From Candidatus Levyibacteriota bacterium (GTDB taxonomy: Bacteria > Patescibacteriota > Microgenomatia > Levybacterales > UBA12049), in assembly GCA_013816255.1 (NCBI GenBank), contig JACDET010000008.1, positions 1-42,623 of the forward strand: 42,623 nt of DNA, read 5' to 3'. Below the pieces are notes generated by a model. The model saw nothing but the letters and a program-made list of their open reading frames with translations, made no database searches and was not told where the DNA came from. Shown here one piece after another: positions 10,071 to 18,363 of this stretch (positions are counted from its first letter, which is position 1; the number at the start of each line of letters is the position of its first letter). The position numbers and the translations under genes were made by a program.

Positions 10071-13000
10071 TGAAAGGCAAAATGAAAAATAAACTATTCG
10101 TATCTCTCTTAATCCTGATTTTACAAATGCCATACCTGGCTCCAGGAGTAGCGTACGCGCAGGAGCCTGCGGCTACTTCTTCGGCAGAGTTTGCAATCCC
10201 TACTGTTTCAAGCCTTGTGGCTGCAGTCACAGCGCTCTTTAAAAAACCTGAACCACCTGAGACGCCTGTTACGATCCGGCACTTGAGTAAAAAAGAATTC
10301 CGTTCAGATGAAGATGCATTGTTCTTTCTTGAAAATGCCGAAGAGCGGCAAAAGCTTGAGACAACCGTTACCGACCCCAAAGGTAATCCAATCGATCTCC
10401 CGGTACAGCTCAGCCAAATCGGAACAAATATCACAATGACTGTTGAGCCGCCAAAAGATTTTATCCCTGGAACATATACGGTGACAGTGAAAGAAAGCGA
10501 TGGGCCGACGGTTGCCAAAACTGAATTTGTCTGGGGCGTGCTTGCGATCAACACACACAAATCTATCTATCTGCCCAACGAAACAGCCGAAATTGCCATC
10601 GCAGTGCTTGATGACAATGGTGCCATGGTTTGTGATGCCGATGTCGAACTGAGAATCAAATCGCCAAACGCATCTACCGCCAGCAGTGAAGCTGTCCTCT
10701 CAACCAAAAACGGCAAAATTATCATCAATGAGGAATGTCAAATCAAAGCAGTCACCGTAAAGCCAGATTACGAAACTTCCTATGTTGTCGGCGGTGTAGG
10801 CACGTATGCAATGAACCTGACTGCCACCACCAAAAACGGTACACATAGCATTACTGACAAATTCCAGGTATGGGAATCCGTTCCGTTTGATGTGGAGCGC
10901 ACGACTGCAACACGTATCTATCCGCCAGAATCATATCCCGTCAATTTTACCATCACAGCCAATCAGGACTTTGTAGGAACAATCGTCGAAACCGTCCCGC
11001 ATAAGTTCACCATTGGTCCTGCCCAATCAGGCACTTCCTATGATCTCGCCCAAAGTGCTACAGGTTCTGCGTCACCCAAAGAAGTTCTCGGGGCAAGCAC
11101 GACTGGAATCAGTATGCCATTCAATGGACCATATCCCATAACCCAAGGATTTGGTGCATTGGTCACTGATGCTGGACTGTTGGGTAAATATCTTACCTAT
11201 GGTCTGGCCGGTCATGATGGATTGGATTTTGGCCTACCGATCGGGACAGAAATCAAGGCAACAGGCGATGGAGAGGTGATACTGGCTGATGAAAAAGGGG
11301 ACTACGGCATTACCATGGTCATACAACACCCATGGGGTCGAAGTTATTATGGGCATTTGAGTAAGATGGTTGTAGAGCAAGGGAAGAAGGTAACCCGTGG
11401 TGAAGTGATCGCACTTTCAGGGAATACCGGTGAATCTACCGGACCGCATTTGCATTTTGGTATAAAGCCGGTTAGCAATGACACACAAAACGGCTACTAC
11501 GGCAAAGTCGACCCGCTACCGTTTCTGACTGCTCTGAGTACACCTTTACCTGTACTGATAGGCCAAGTCCTCTCGGCCAGTGATTCAGGAGCGCAAAACA
11601 CCCCGCAAGGACAGCAGATGAAGATACTTACAGCATTCGACCAACCACAAGAGGTGCCAGACGGCGAGCCAGATACCAAACAACTCTCATGGGATGTTTC
11701 TTTGAAAAAAGGCGAAACCATAGCGCTTGGCTACACCTACAAAGCTCCACTCATAAGCCCGTATCTCTATACCCTCGGCCCCTTGAAGTTTATTAAAAAC
11801 TGTCATGCTGAACTTGTTTCAGCATCTCCTACTTCCGACCCCGAGATCCTGAAACAAGTTCAGGATGACAAAGCATGCCAAAATAATGAAGTTTTTGCCG
11901 AGCAAAGAGAATGGCAAATCGCGGCTGATGTCGTGGTTTCTGGAACTACTGTGGCGAACGCAGAATATAATTCAGCAAACGGATCAAACATTGTGTTTGT
12001 ATCTGATACAACTGGGTATGTGTTTTATGTTGACTCAGGGCACCCATGTAACTATAGAAAAACAACTGATGGCGGTATCACTTGGGGATCTACTGTAGCA
12101 GTTGATAGCCAAACTGATTGTATGCGAGTGCAGGTTTGGTACGACCGGTGGACACCGGGAGACACAGGCAACTCTATTCATATCGTAACAGCAGATGACA
12201 GTGCCGCTGATGATAATCTCTGGTACAACCGCCTCGATACAGCAACAGATACGCTGCTTGTGGCGGCAAACGCGGTACAATCGATTAGTCAAGATAAAGA
12301 TAATACCTTTGCCTTTGCTGACAAGACCAATATTCACACAATCACCAAAGGAACCGATGGAGACTTATATGTCGGCGTACATGACGTTACGTCTACGACT
12401 GAGCTTAGTTTTATCAAAAAATGTACAGCGACGTGTAATACAGGAACGAACTGGACTGATGCCGGAACGAACCCTCTTGATGAAGCAAGCGGTGATATGG
12501 TGCTGTTAGTTCCACTGGCCAGTGCAAATATTATGGCCTTACGACTTGATAATAGTACAAATGATATTCAATCAAAAGTCTATAATGATTCAGCTGGCAC
12601 TTGGGATGCGGGCTGGACTACAATTGACGCGGATGTACCGAATAATGGCCAATATGACCCGCTCATGTCGGCTGTCGTCAATCCGTCGAACTATGAGATC
12701 TATCTTGCCTATACTGCTGATAACGATACCCTTGTAACTGCTGATCACGACATCAGAACTGCCATCTATAATGGTTCAAGTTGGACAGCCAAAACTGACG
12801 CCTTAATCGACAGTAATGATGGCACTGGAAGCAATATGGGACTAACTGGCGTAAAAATAGGACTTGATACCAATACCAACGACCTCTATGTGCTCTACAC
12901 AGCACGATCCAATATTTTAAATGCAGCAACGACCAACGTGTATTTACGGAAATCTACAAATCTTATGACAAACTGGGGAAGTAGATCACAAGTTAATACT

Positions 13001-13198
13001 AGTGCCGCGGCTGATTTTTATTCACCATTTTTTACACCGATATCAAATGAACGGCTTTATGCTGTATGGGGTGATTATGATGCCGCAGTCCGTGATATCT
13101 TTGGAGAAACTGCGGTGGACCTTGTTCCCAAGGAATTTCTCCTGCGTCACGGCAAGAACTTCAATGGCTCAGGCGTCAGACAGCCGTATACGTTCTAG
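10070..13198 (+). CDS. Secreted M23 (LytM-type) peptidase-like protein with Asp-box C-terminal region
   Basis: 1042 residues. An N-terminal signal peptide is visible (hydrophobic stretch ending near AYAQ). Residues ~160-270 resemble an Ig/macroglobulin-like beta domain (KSIYLPNETAEIAI). Residues ~355-480 are an M23 metallopeptidase domain: H382 and D386 in GHDGLDFG, and H460/H462 in GPHLHFG, match the zinc-ligand pattern of LytM/lysostaphin endopeptidases, so it should be catalytically competent. M23 enzymes cut peptidoglycan cross-bridges outside the membrane. Residues ~630-1030 form a beta-rich region with an Asp-box (TTDGGITW near 664), typical of sialidase/BNR-like propellers. ATG 10070 overlaps the previous stop (TAATG), suggesting translational coupling; ATG 10082, preceded by GAAAGG, is an alternative start. 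A palindromic repeat is inserted in frame near residues 577-601. Target (own wall or host wall) cannot be told. Confidence 0.85.
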   Translation: MKGKMKNKLFVSLLILILQMPYLAPGVAYAQEPAATSSAEFAIPTVSSLVAAVTALFKKPEPPETPVTIRHLSKKEFRSDEDALFFLENAEERQKLETTVTDPKGNPIDLPVQLSQIGTNITMTVEPPKDFIPGTYTVTVKESDGPTVAKTEFVWGVLAINTHKSIYLPNETAEIAIAVLDDNGAMVCDADVELRIKSPNASTASSEAVLSTKNGKIIINEECQIKAVTVKPDYETSYVVGGVGTYAMNLTATTKNGTHSITDKFQVWESVPFDVERTTATRIYPPESYPVNFTITANQDFVGTIVETVPHKFTIGPAQSGTSYDLAQSATGSASPKEVLGASTTGISMPFNGPYPITQGFGALVTDAGLLGKYLTYGLAGHDGLDFGLPIGTEIKATGDGEVILADEKGDYGITMVIQHPWGRSYYGHLSKMVVEQGKKVTRGEVIALSGNTGESTGPHLHFGIKPVSNDTQNGYYGKVDPLPFLTALSTPLPVLIGQVLSASDSGAQNTPQGQQMKILTAFDQPQEVPDGEPDTKQLSWDVSLKKGETIALGYTYKAPLISPYLYTLGPLKFIKNCHAELVSASPTSDPEILKQVQDDKACQNNEVFAEQREWQIAADVVVSGTTVANAEYNSANGSNIVFVSDTTGYVFYVDSGHPCNYRKTTDGGITWGSTVAVDSQTDCMRVQVWYDRWTPGDTGNSIHIVTADDSAADDNLWYNRLDTATDTLLVAANAVQSISQDKDNTFAFADKTNIHTITKGTDGDLYVGVHDVTSTTELSFIKKCTATCNTGTNWTDAGTNPLDEASGDMVLLVPLASANIMALRLDNSTNDIQSKVYNDSAGTWDAGWTTIDADVPNNGQYDPLMSAVVNPSNYEIYLAYTADNDTLVTADHDIRTAIYNGSSWTAKTDALIDSNDGTGSNMGLTGVKIGLDTNTNDLYVLYTARSNILNAATTNVYLRKSTNLMTNWGSRSQVNTSAAADFYSPFFTPISNERLYAVWGDYDAAVRDIFGETAVDLVPKEFLLRHGKNFNGSGVRQPYTF
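11801..11870. repeat. Palindromic element inserted in frame in the M23-protein gene
   Basis: Two 27-bp arms (11801-11827 and 11844-11870) are inverted copies with two mismatches. Each arm is itself a hairpin: ATGCTGAA/TTCAGCAT on the left and ATCCTGAA/TTCAGGAT on the right. The two mismatches are compensatory within each hairpin. In frame it encodes HAELVSAS...EILKQVQDD, a peptide I recognise as the translation of a widespread short bacterial palindromic repeat. It falls between the M23 and propeller regions. Confidence 0.85.
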
Positions 13199-13229
13199 TT
13201 GACAAAAAAATGAACATTTGATATATCTT
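13199..13229 (+). promoter_or_regulatory. Promoter of the DUF433/DUF5615 pair
   Basis: A perfect -35 TTGACA (13199-13204) directly follows the TAG stop of the M23 gene. A -10 candidate lies at 13222-13227 (TATATC, 17-bp spacer) or 13224-13229 (TATCTT, 19-bp spacer). Predicted initiation is within a few bases of the ATG at 13238, leaving little or no leader. Confidence 0.6.
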
Positions 13230-13237
13230 ATCTAGTT

Positions 13238-13468
13238 ATGAAAAAATATATTGTTTCAAATCCAGAAATTATGAGTGGAAAGCCTTGTATAACGGGAACA
13301 CGTATTCCTGTGAGTCTTATGTTGATTCGTCTCAAACAAGGATACACACTCAAAAAAATTCAAGAGATATATCACTGGGTACCGCTTACAACGTTTGAGG
13401 GGGCAATGGAAGAATTAGCCAGGCAGGTAAGTGATATATCTTATGAACCACAGCCTTTCCAAGCCTAA
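13238..13468 (+). CDS. DUF433 family antitoxin-like protein
   Basis: 76 residues matching the DUF433 pattern: an N-terminal NPEIMSGKPCITGTRIPV motif followed by a helical region (LKQGYTLKKIQEIYHWV) that resembles a winged-helix DNA-binding fold. DUF433 proteins are usually paired with a PIN-like DUF5615 protein encoded just downstream, and such pairs are regarded as type II toxin-antitoxin modules with DUF433 as the antitoxin. That arrangement is seen here: the next frame starts at 13443, inside this gene. No Shine-Dalgarno is seen upstream. Activity as an antitoxin is inferred from family and neighbour. Confidence 0.85.
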   Translation: MKKYIVSNPEIMSGKPCITGTRIPVSLMLIRLKQGYTLKKIQEIYHWVPLTTFEGAMEELARQVSDISYEPQPFQA

Positions 13469-13805
13469 ACTTTTGCTTGATGAGAATTTCGAGCCACGAA
13501 TCTACTTACCAAAGCTTAATCGGTTATACGATATCAAGCATGTTGCCGAGGATTTACATAAAGGTGGTATTGAAGATCGTAAAGTTTATGAAATAGCTGT
13601 CAAGCAGGAGCGTATAGTTGTGACGTATAACGAGAAGGACTTTCGCTCATTCGCACATGTGAGTGAAAAAAGTGGCGTTATCGGGATTTCAACAAATTTA
13701 ACACCAACGCAAATTGATACTAAACTCGCTGCCCTTCTCAAAAAAACCAGTTCCAAAAGCTTATATGGAGCATTCCATTATATCTCTGGAGAGACAACGT
13801 TCTAA
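13443..13805 (+). CDS. DUF5615 PIN-like toxin candidate
   Basis: 120 residues from ATG 13443; a GTG at 13431 is an alternative. It overlaps the DUF433 gene by 26 bp in another frame. KLLLDENFEP near the N-terminus supplies the first acidic residues of a PIN-like (Mut7-C/DUF5615) fold, and IVVTYNEKDF supplies the second acidic cluster. The usual second-motif sequence is VTxDxDF, so N-E-K-D here is a mild variation. PIN-like proteins of this group are predicted RNases. The C-terminus (SGETTF) is longer than the core. Probably co-transcribed with DUF433 from the promoter at 13199. Confidence 0.8.
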   Translation: MNHSLSKPKLLLDENFEPRIYLPKLNRLYDIKHVAEDLHKGGIEDRKVYEIAVKQERIVVTYNEKDFRSFAHVSEKSGVIGISTNLTPTQIDTKLAALLKKTSSKSLYGAFHYISGETTF

Positions 13806-13831
13806 TATTTCCAGCAACGTATACTCTATGC

Positions 13832-13837
13832 TATAGT
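13832..13837 (+). promoter_or_regulatory. -10 element close to the start of the next gene
   Basis: TATAGT ends ten bases before ATG 13847. An AGGAAAG lies between them, so if this is the promoter the transcript would begin inside or just after that potential ribosome-binding site. Confidence 0.45.
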
Positions 13838-13846
13838 AGGAAAGCA

Positions 13847-14338
13847 ATGCTAAAAAACTTCAAATCCCTTGATACAGTGCTTATCAGTAGGCTCTTGTTT
13901 GGATTTTTTATCCTCACAACCGTTTTCTCAGCGGGCGCAGCGTATTACTTCTATACACAATATAAAAAAGAAGCAGCTCCTCAGAAAGTGCTTTCCGGCC
14001 AAGATAGCAAAACACCAGAAGCTGTTATAAAAACTGCAAGTGAACTCATTGAGCTGCCAAAAGATGAAGAACCGGTTATTGCTACCGTCGATGACAAAAC
14101 ACAATTGGGGGATCAGGAGTTTTTTACAAAAGCCGCAAACGGAGATAAAGTCATTGTATATCCAAAAGCTGGACTCGCAGTTCTGTATAGGCCAAGCACC
14201 AACAAGATCATTGCCTCAGGACCTGCACAATATAATCAACCAACTGCAATCCCTGCAAGTTCGTCGGCCGAAGCCTCAGATTCAGCCTCGACCCCAGCTT
14301 CAAGCGGCATAAGAAAAGTACTCATACCTGAACGTTAA
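13847..14338 (+). CDS. Small single-pass membrane protein, unknown function
   Basis: 163 residues. One strong N-terminal membrane segment (about residues 14-34, LLFGFFILTTVFSAGAAYYF), then an outward-facing region. A central segment, GDKVIVYPKAGLAVLYRPS, looks like a compact conserved domain; I recall similar sequences in other CPR hypothetical proteins but cannot name a family. The C-terminus is a low-complexity Ser/Ala/Pro tail. It stands alone between the toxin-antitoxin pair and the convergent sulfatase genes. No enzymatic motif is visible. Confidence 0.75.
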   Translation: MLKNFKSLDTVLISRLLFGFFILTTVFSAGAAYYFYTQYKKEAAPQKVLSGQDSKTPEAVIKTASELIELPKDEEPVIATVDDKTQLGDQEFFTKAANGDKVIVYPKAGLAVLYRPSTNKIIASGPAQYNQPTAIPASSSAEASDSASTPASSGIRKVLIPER

Positions 14339-14409
14339 GCCGTACAATTACAGAGTACGTCGTGAACTAAGGAACGAAATACGAAAGAAGGAGAGATACA
14401 AGAGGCTCT

Positions 14410-15963
14410 TTACTCATCTGGATTAGAGAGTAATGGATTATACGTTGGTGTCGGAGCACTATTTGGATTGAATGGAACCTGCGTTGCTGTTGGATATATT
14501 TGATTAGTCGGCGCAGGCGCTGTTGCTTTTTGTTTTAACGCTTGTAATCGACTGACTAAGTCATTTTGTATCGTTGCATATGCAGGCTTTCCCGCTTGGT
14601 TATTTACCTCGTACGGATCAATAGCATAGTCATACAATTCCTTCTCTCCAGTAACATATTCAGTATAGAGATATTGTTCCGTACGGACAGAGAAAAAGTT
14701 AGGAGGATTATCCGCACTTACTTTACCACCGCCACCCCATTTTTGTAATAGTTCATTTCGCCATGATTGGGAAGTCCCTTCAATTAATGGAACGAGTGAC
14801 ATACCGTCCTGATATATGCCAGGAGTAACACCGGCAATTTGAGATATAGTAGAAGCTATATCGATATTTTGCACCAGTTGCGGAACATGTTTGGCTTGCT
14901 GTCCAGGATATCTGACCAAAAGAGGTGTACGCATACATACACTGTATGGACATCGCTTTTTTTGCCATCGGTGTTCACCATATGCAAAACCATTATCTGT
15001 CATAAAGATTATGATGGTGTTGTCAGCAACCCCTCGGGCGACAAGTGCGTCATCAATTTTTTTCAATGAGTCGTCGACAGCGAGCATCATTTCCCATGTC
15101 TTTCGGCGATTAGCATCTAAGTTATAAGCATTGGGCTTAACGAGATTTCGTATATACGCTGGTTTATCAGAAACGTCTGCTTCATTAAAGCTTTGGTCAT
15201 GAGGCACTGGCTCATTTAGATACTTTCCTTTATGTCGAGGAGCTGGAGTAAATGGTGAATGAGGTGCGTTAGGAGCAAAATACAAGAAGAACGGACCCTG
15301 CGCTGTGTTTATGAAGTTTACAGCTTTTGTTGCGAGCACATCTGTTGAGTAATCAGCAGCGGTTGATCCGTACGTCCGTGTTGTATTATTCTCATTCAAC
15401 GTGTAATTATAATAAGCAGGTCCTGGTTTGGTAAACGCCTGCCATTCATTCCAACCAGCAGGAATATATTCACCACGGTTCCAAGGATATCCATTAAGAT
15501 ATTTTCCAATCATTGCTGTTTTATATCCGCCTTGTTGCAGCCATATAGGTAAGGTATTTGCTTCATTTAACTTTTGGCCGTCATTTGGTGGAACATTATT
15601 TAAAACACCAGTGTGTGAGTCATATTGACCGGTTAATATAGTTGAACGGGAAGAACAGCAGAGTGATACATTCAAAAATGCATTATCAAACGTAATCCAA
15701 TCTGTTCGGGATGAAAGATACGGCATCTTTGCAACAGAATCAATGTTTTCATCATCTGTCATGATAAAGACAATATTTGGTTTTTCAGTAGAAGCATTTG
15801 CATTGAAATTAGATTTTTCGCTCGAAAGTTTATTAAGAGCAACGAGGGCTACTATACATCCAACCAGAACAATTCCGGAAAATACGATACGTGTTGTTGA
15901 CCATCTTTTTTGGCTACTTTTAGAGGTGCGGTTATTTTTGAGTCCTTTTTTTATTTGTATCAT
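14410..15963 (-). CDS. Membrane-anchored sulfatase, variant active-site motif
   Basis: 517 residues from ATG 15963, chosen because it aligns with the start of the paralogue upstream; ATG 15978 and 15999 are alternatives. A signal-anchor helix (residues ~24-44) precedes an alkaline-phosphatase-superfamily sulfatase domain: IVFIMTDDE (metal Asp 70/71), the formylglycine motif region, and MTDNGFAYGEHRW (second metal site). The formylglycine motif reads C102-C-S-S-R106 instead of C-x-P-x-R, so the conserved proline is Ser. Sulfatases hydrolyse sulfate esters; the substrate is unknown, with extracellular glycans likely given the anchor. A Pro/Thr-rich tail follows. A TTGACA lies at 16012-16007 on the minus strand. 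No formylglycine-generating enzyme is encoded in this window. Confidence 0.85.
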   Translation of the reverse strand: MIQIKKGLKNNRTSKSSQKRWSTTRIVFSGIVLVGCIVALVALNKLSSEKSNFNANASTEKPNIVFIMTDDENIDSVAKMPYLSSRTDWITFDNAFLNVSLCCSSRSTILTGQYDSHTGVLNNVPPNDGQKLNEANTLPIWLQQGGYKTAMIGKYLNGYPWNRGEYIPAGWNEWQAFTKPGPAYYNYTLNENNTTRTYGSTAADYSTDVLATKAVNFINTAQGPFFLYFAPNAPHSPFTPAPRHKGKYLNEPVPHDQSFNEADVSDKPAYIRNLVKPNAYNLDANRRKTWEMMLAVDDSLKKIDDALVARGVADNTIIIFMTDNGFAYGEHRWQKKRCPYSVCMRTPLLVRYPGQQAKHVPQLVQNIDIASTISQIAGVTPGIYQDGMSLVPLIEGTSQSWRNELLQKWGGGGKVSADNPPNFFSVRTEQYLYTEYVTGEKELYDYAIDPYEVNNQAGKPAYATIQNDLVSRLQALKQKATAPAPTNQIYPTATQVPFNPNSAPTPTYNPLLSNPDE

Positions 15964-16021
15964 GCTCTTTGATTTCATTTGAAATGATGCATATAGCATT
16001 ATATTTTGTCAAGTATTCAAG

Positions 16022-17497
16022 TTAAATTGCCGGCGTTGGGCTTGGAATGGGCGCTGCTGCTTTTTGTTTTAATACTGTTAACCGACTAACTAAGTCACTT
16101 TGTATCGTTGCATATTCAGGCTTTCCCGCTTTGTTATTTACCTCGTACGGATCAATAGCATAATCATACAATTCTTTCTCTCCATTTACATACTCAATAT
16201 AGAGATATTGTTCAGTGCGTATAGAAAAAAAGTTCGGTGGATTTCCGACAGTGACACCGCCTCCGCCCCCCCATCTTTGCAACAGTTCCGATCTCCATGA
16301 CGTCGCAGTTCCTTCAATTAATGGAACAAGTGACATTCCGTCCTGCTGTATACCTGGAGTCACACCGGCAAATTGAGCAATGGTAGAGGCCAAATCAATA
16401 TTCTGAACCAATTGCGTAACATGTTTGCCTTGCTGTCCCGGATACCTGACTAAGAGAGGCGTACGCATGCATGTACTGTACGGGCATTTTTTCTGTTTCC
16501 AACGGTGTTCACCAAGCGCATATCCATTATCTGTCATGAATATGACAATTGTATTATCTGCAACCCCCTTCGCAACGAGCGCATCATCAATTTTTTTCAT
16601 TGATTCATCGACTGCCAGCATCATTTCCCATGTACTTCGACGATCTTTATCTAACGAAGCAAGATTAAGCGTAGGTAGTTTACGAATATAGGCTGGCTTA
16701 TCAGAAACATCTGCCTCATTAAAGCTTGGGTCATGAACTACTGGCTCCTTGACATATCGTCCCTTATGACGGGGTGCTGGAGTATACGGGTTGTGCGGTG
16801 CGTTTGGAGTAAAGAATAAGAAGAATGGCCCTTGTGACGAGTTAATAAAGTTTACAGCTTTTGCGGCCAGAACATCTGTTGAGTACTCATCTGCGGTTGA
16901 TCCGTATGTCCGTGTTGTACCATTTTCATTCAATGTATAATTATAATACCCAGGTCCTGGCGCACTAAACGCTTGCCATTCATTCCATCCCGCAGGGATA
17001 TAGTTACCCCGATTCCATGGATAGGCATTAAGATATTTCCCAACTAACGCTGTCTTATATCCTCCCTGTTGTTGGAGCCATACAGGGAGCGTATTTGCTT
17101 CGTTTAACTTTTGGCCGTCATTTGGTGGAACGTTATTTAAAACACCGGTGTGCGAGTCGTACTGGCCGGTTAAGATACTTGAGCGGGAAGGACAACAGAG
17201 TGCATTATTCAAAAATGCATTATCAAAGGTAATCCAATCGGTTCGAGAATTAAGATAGGGCATCTTTGCAACAGAGTCCATCATTTCATCATCCGTCAGG
17301 ATAAATACAATATTTGGCTTTTCAGTAGAAGCATTTGCATAAAGCGCGGATTTTTCGCCGGAGATTTTGTTGAGGGAAACGAGTGTGATGATAAGTCCAA
17401 TGATGGTAATACCAAAGAAGAGGAGATGAGTCTTTGACCATTTTCTTTGAGGACTTTTACTCTTGCGATTATTGATGACTCTTTTTTTTGTTCCCAT
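16022..17497 (-). CDS. Membrane-anchored sulfatase, canonical active-site motif
   Basis: 491 residues from ATG 17497. A longer reading to TTG 17551 would start inside the -35 box, so ATG 17497 is preferred. It has the same plan as the downstream paralogue: Lys/Arg-rich N-terminus, one membrane helix (~22-43), then IVFILTDDE (Asp 69/70), a perfect sulfatase signature with C101-C-P-S-R105, and MTDNGYALGEHRW. C101 is expected to be converted to formylglycine. The two genes are 58 bp apart and highly similar over their whole length, so they are a tandem duplication. The active site should face outside the cell. The substrate is unknown. Confidence 0.88.
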   Translation of the reverse strand: MGTKKRVINNRKSKSPQRKWSKTHLLFFGITIIGLIITLVSLNKISGEKSALYANASTEKPNIVFILTDDEMMDSVAKMPYLNSRTDWITFDNAFLNNALCCPSRSSILTGQYDSHTGVLNNVPPNDGQKLNEANTLPVWLQQQGGYKTALVGKYLNAYPWNRGNYIPAGWNEWQAFSAPGPGYYNYTLNENGTTRTYGSTADEYSTDVLAAKAVNFINSSQGPFFLFFTPNAPHNPYTPAPRHKGRYVKEPVVHDPSFNEADVSDKPAYIRKLPTLNLASLDKDRRSTWEMMLAVDESMKKIDDALVAKGVADNTIVIFMTDNGYALGEHRWKQKKCPYSTCMRTPLLVRYPGQQGKHVTQLVQNIDLASTIAQFAGVTPGIQQDGMSLVPLIEGTATSWRSELLQRWGGGGGVTVGNPPNFFSIRTEQYLYIEYVNGEKELYDYAIDPYEVNNKAGKPEYATIQSDLVSRLTVLKQKAAAPIPSPTPAI

Positions 17498-17522
17498 GGT
17501 TATTATTACTTGCTCGCTTATA

Positions 17523-17551
17523 TTATTACCACTGTAGCACTCTATTGTCAA
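17523..17551 (-). promoter_or_regulatory. Promoter of the sulfatase pair
   Basis: On the minus strand, TTGACA (17551-17546), a 17-bp spacer and TAATAA (17528-17523) precede ATG 17497 by about 25 bases. It probably drives at least the first sulfatase gene. Confidence 0.6.
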
Positions 17552-17648
17552 TATATCTTTTTATAAGTGCTCGATTGTAGTGGTCAGGGTCAGGCATGGT
17601 TTGTGTTAGTGCGACACTTGTATGAGGATTTGGAGATGTTGTAACGGT

Positions 17649-18179
17649 TTATTTTAACCCAGTTACTCCAACTGGTGGATAGGCAGTTGCATTAGCGGTA
17701 CAAAGTACTCCTGTTTTGCCATCTGCTGATGACCAAACAACCCAACTAACCTGTGTACTATTTGGTGTACAACCAGCTTTCGTAAATTCATTGAGTGATT
17801 CTGCTCGAGCATAAATAATTGCGTCAGTGCCATTTGATTCATAGCAGTAACCGTTCTGTGCAACACCAGCTTTGACACAAGGGACTGATGTATTATTTGG
17901 TAGTGCTTTCAAGTCTCCAGATATCTTTAATGGATTCATCCATGTTGTGCTTGAAGCTGGGTATGCATTTGTACCTTGGCTTGCTTGATAAGCCTCGACA
18001 GAACGAGACAATTGGCTAATTGCTGTCTTTTCTCCAGCATCTCTGCCGCGCGCTAATTGCTCCAACGGATTTATAGCTGTTAAAACAACTGCTGCAAGAA
18101 CACCAATTATTCCAATAACAACGAGAAGCTCGATAAGGGTAAATCCTTGTTCTTTTTTAAATGTAGTTTTAGTAGTCAT
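17649..18179 (-). CDS. Type IV pilin-like (pseudopilin) protein
   Basis: 176 residues from ATG 18179; an extension to TTG 18221 runs into the upstream promoter region and is disfavoured. The N-terminus has a class III prepilin signal: KKEQG12|F13TLIELLVV with Glu at position +5 of the mature protein, followed by a ~20-residue hydrophobic helix. After cleavage and methylation by a prepilin peptidase (not in this window) it would assemble into a pilus or pseudopilus. The globular part carries two Cys pairs (CVKAG...GYC; GC...VLC). The motif is definite; whether it is a major pilin, minor pilin or pseudopilin cannot be told. A TTGACA lies at 18228-18223 on the minus strand. No pilus assembly genes are nearby. 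Confidence 0.88.
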   Translation of the reverse strand: MTTKTTFKKEQGFTLIELLVVIGIIGVLAAVVLTAINPLEQLARGRDAGEKTAISQLSRSVEAYQASQGTNAYPASSTTWMNPLKISGDLKALPNNTSVPCVKAGVAQNGYCYESNGTDAIIYARAESLNEFTKAGCTPNSTQVSWVVWSSADGKTGVLCTANATAYPPVGVTGLK

Positions 18180-18324
18180 AGTATTTACGATTAATACAAT
18201 TAAAACATTACAGAAGAGCAACTGTCAATAGGGCAACTTTTTGTAAAACACAGAGCACTTTATATACTATTTTCCGAGAGGCTATACGAGTTCTTTTTGT
18301 AACTATGCAGTACGTATTACTCTC

Positions 18325-18354
18325 TTGACAAGCGCTTGTTTTTTAACTTAGGCT
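18325..18354 (+). promoter_or_regulatory. Promoter of the cohesin/dockerin/esterase gene
   Basis: TTGACA (18325-18330) with an 18-bp spacer to TAGGCT (18349-18354). This predicts initiation at about 18361-18364, essentially at the ATG. TACTAT at 18354-18359 is a second -10-like hexamer but is too far from the -35. Confidence 0.5.
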
Positions 18355-18363
18355 ACTATATAG

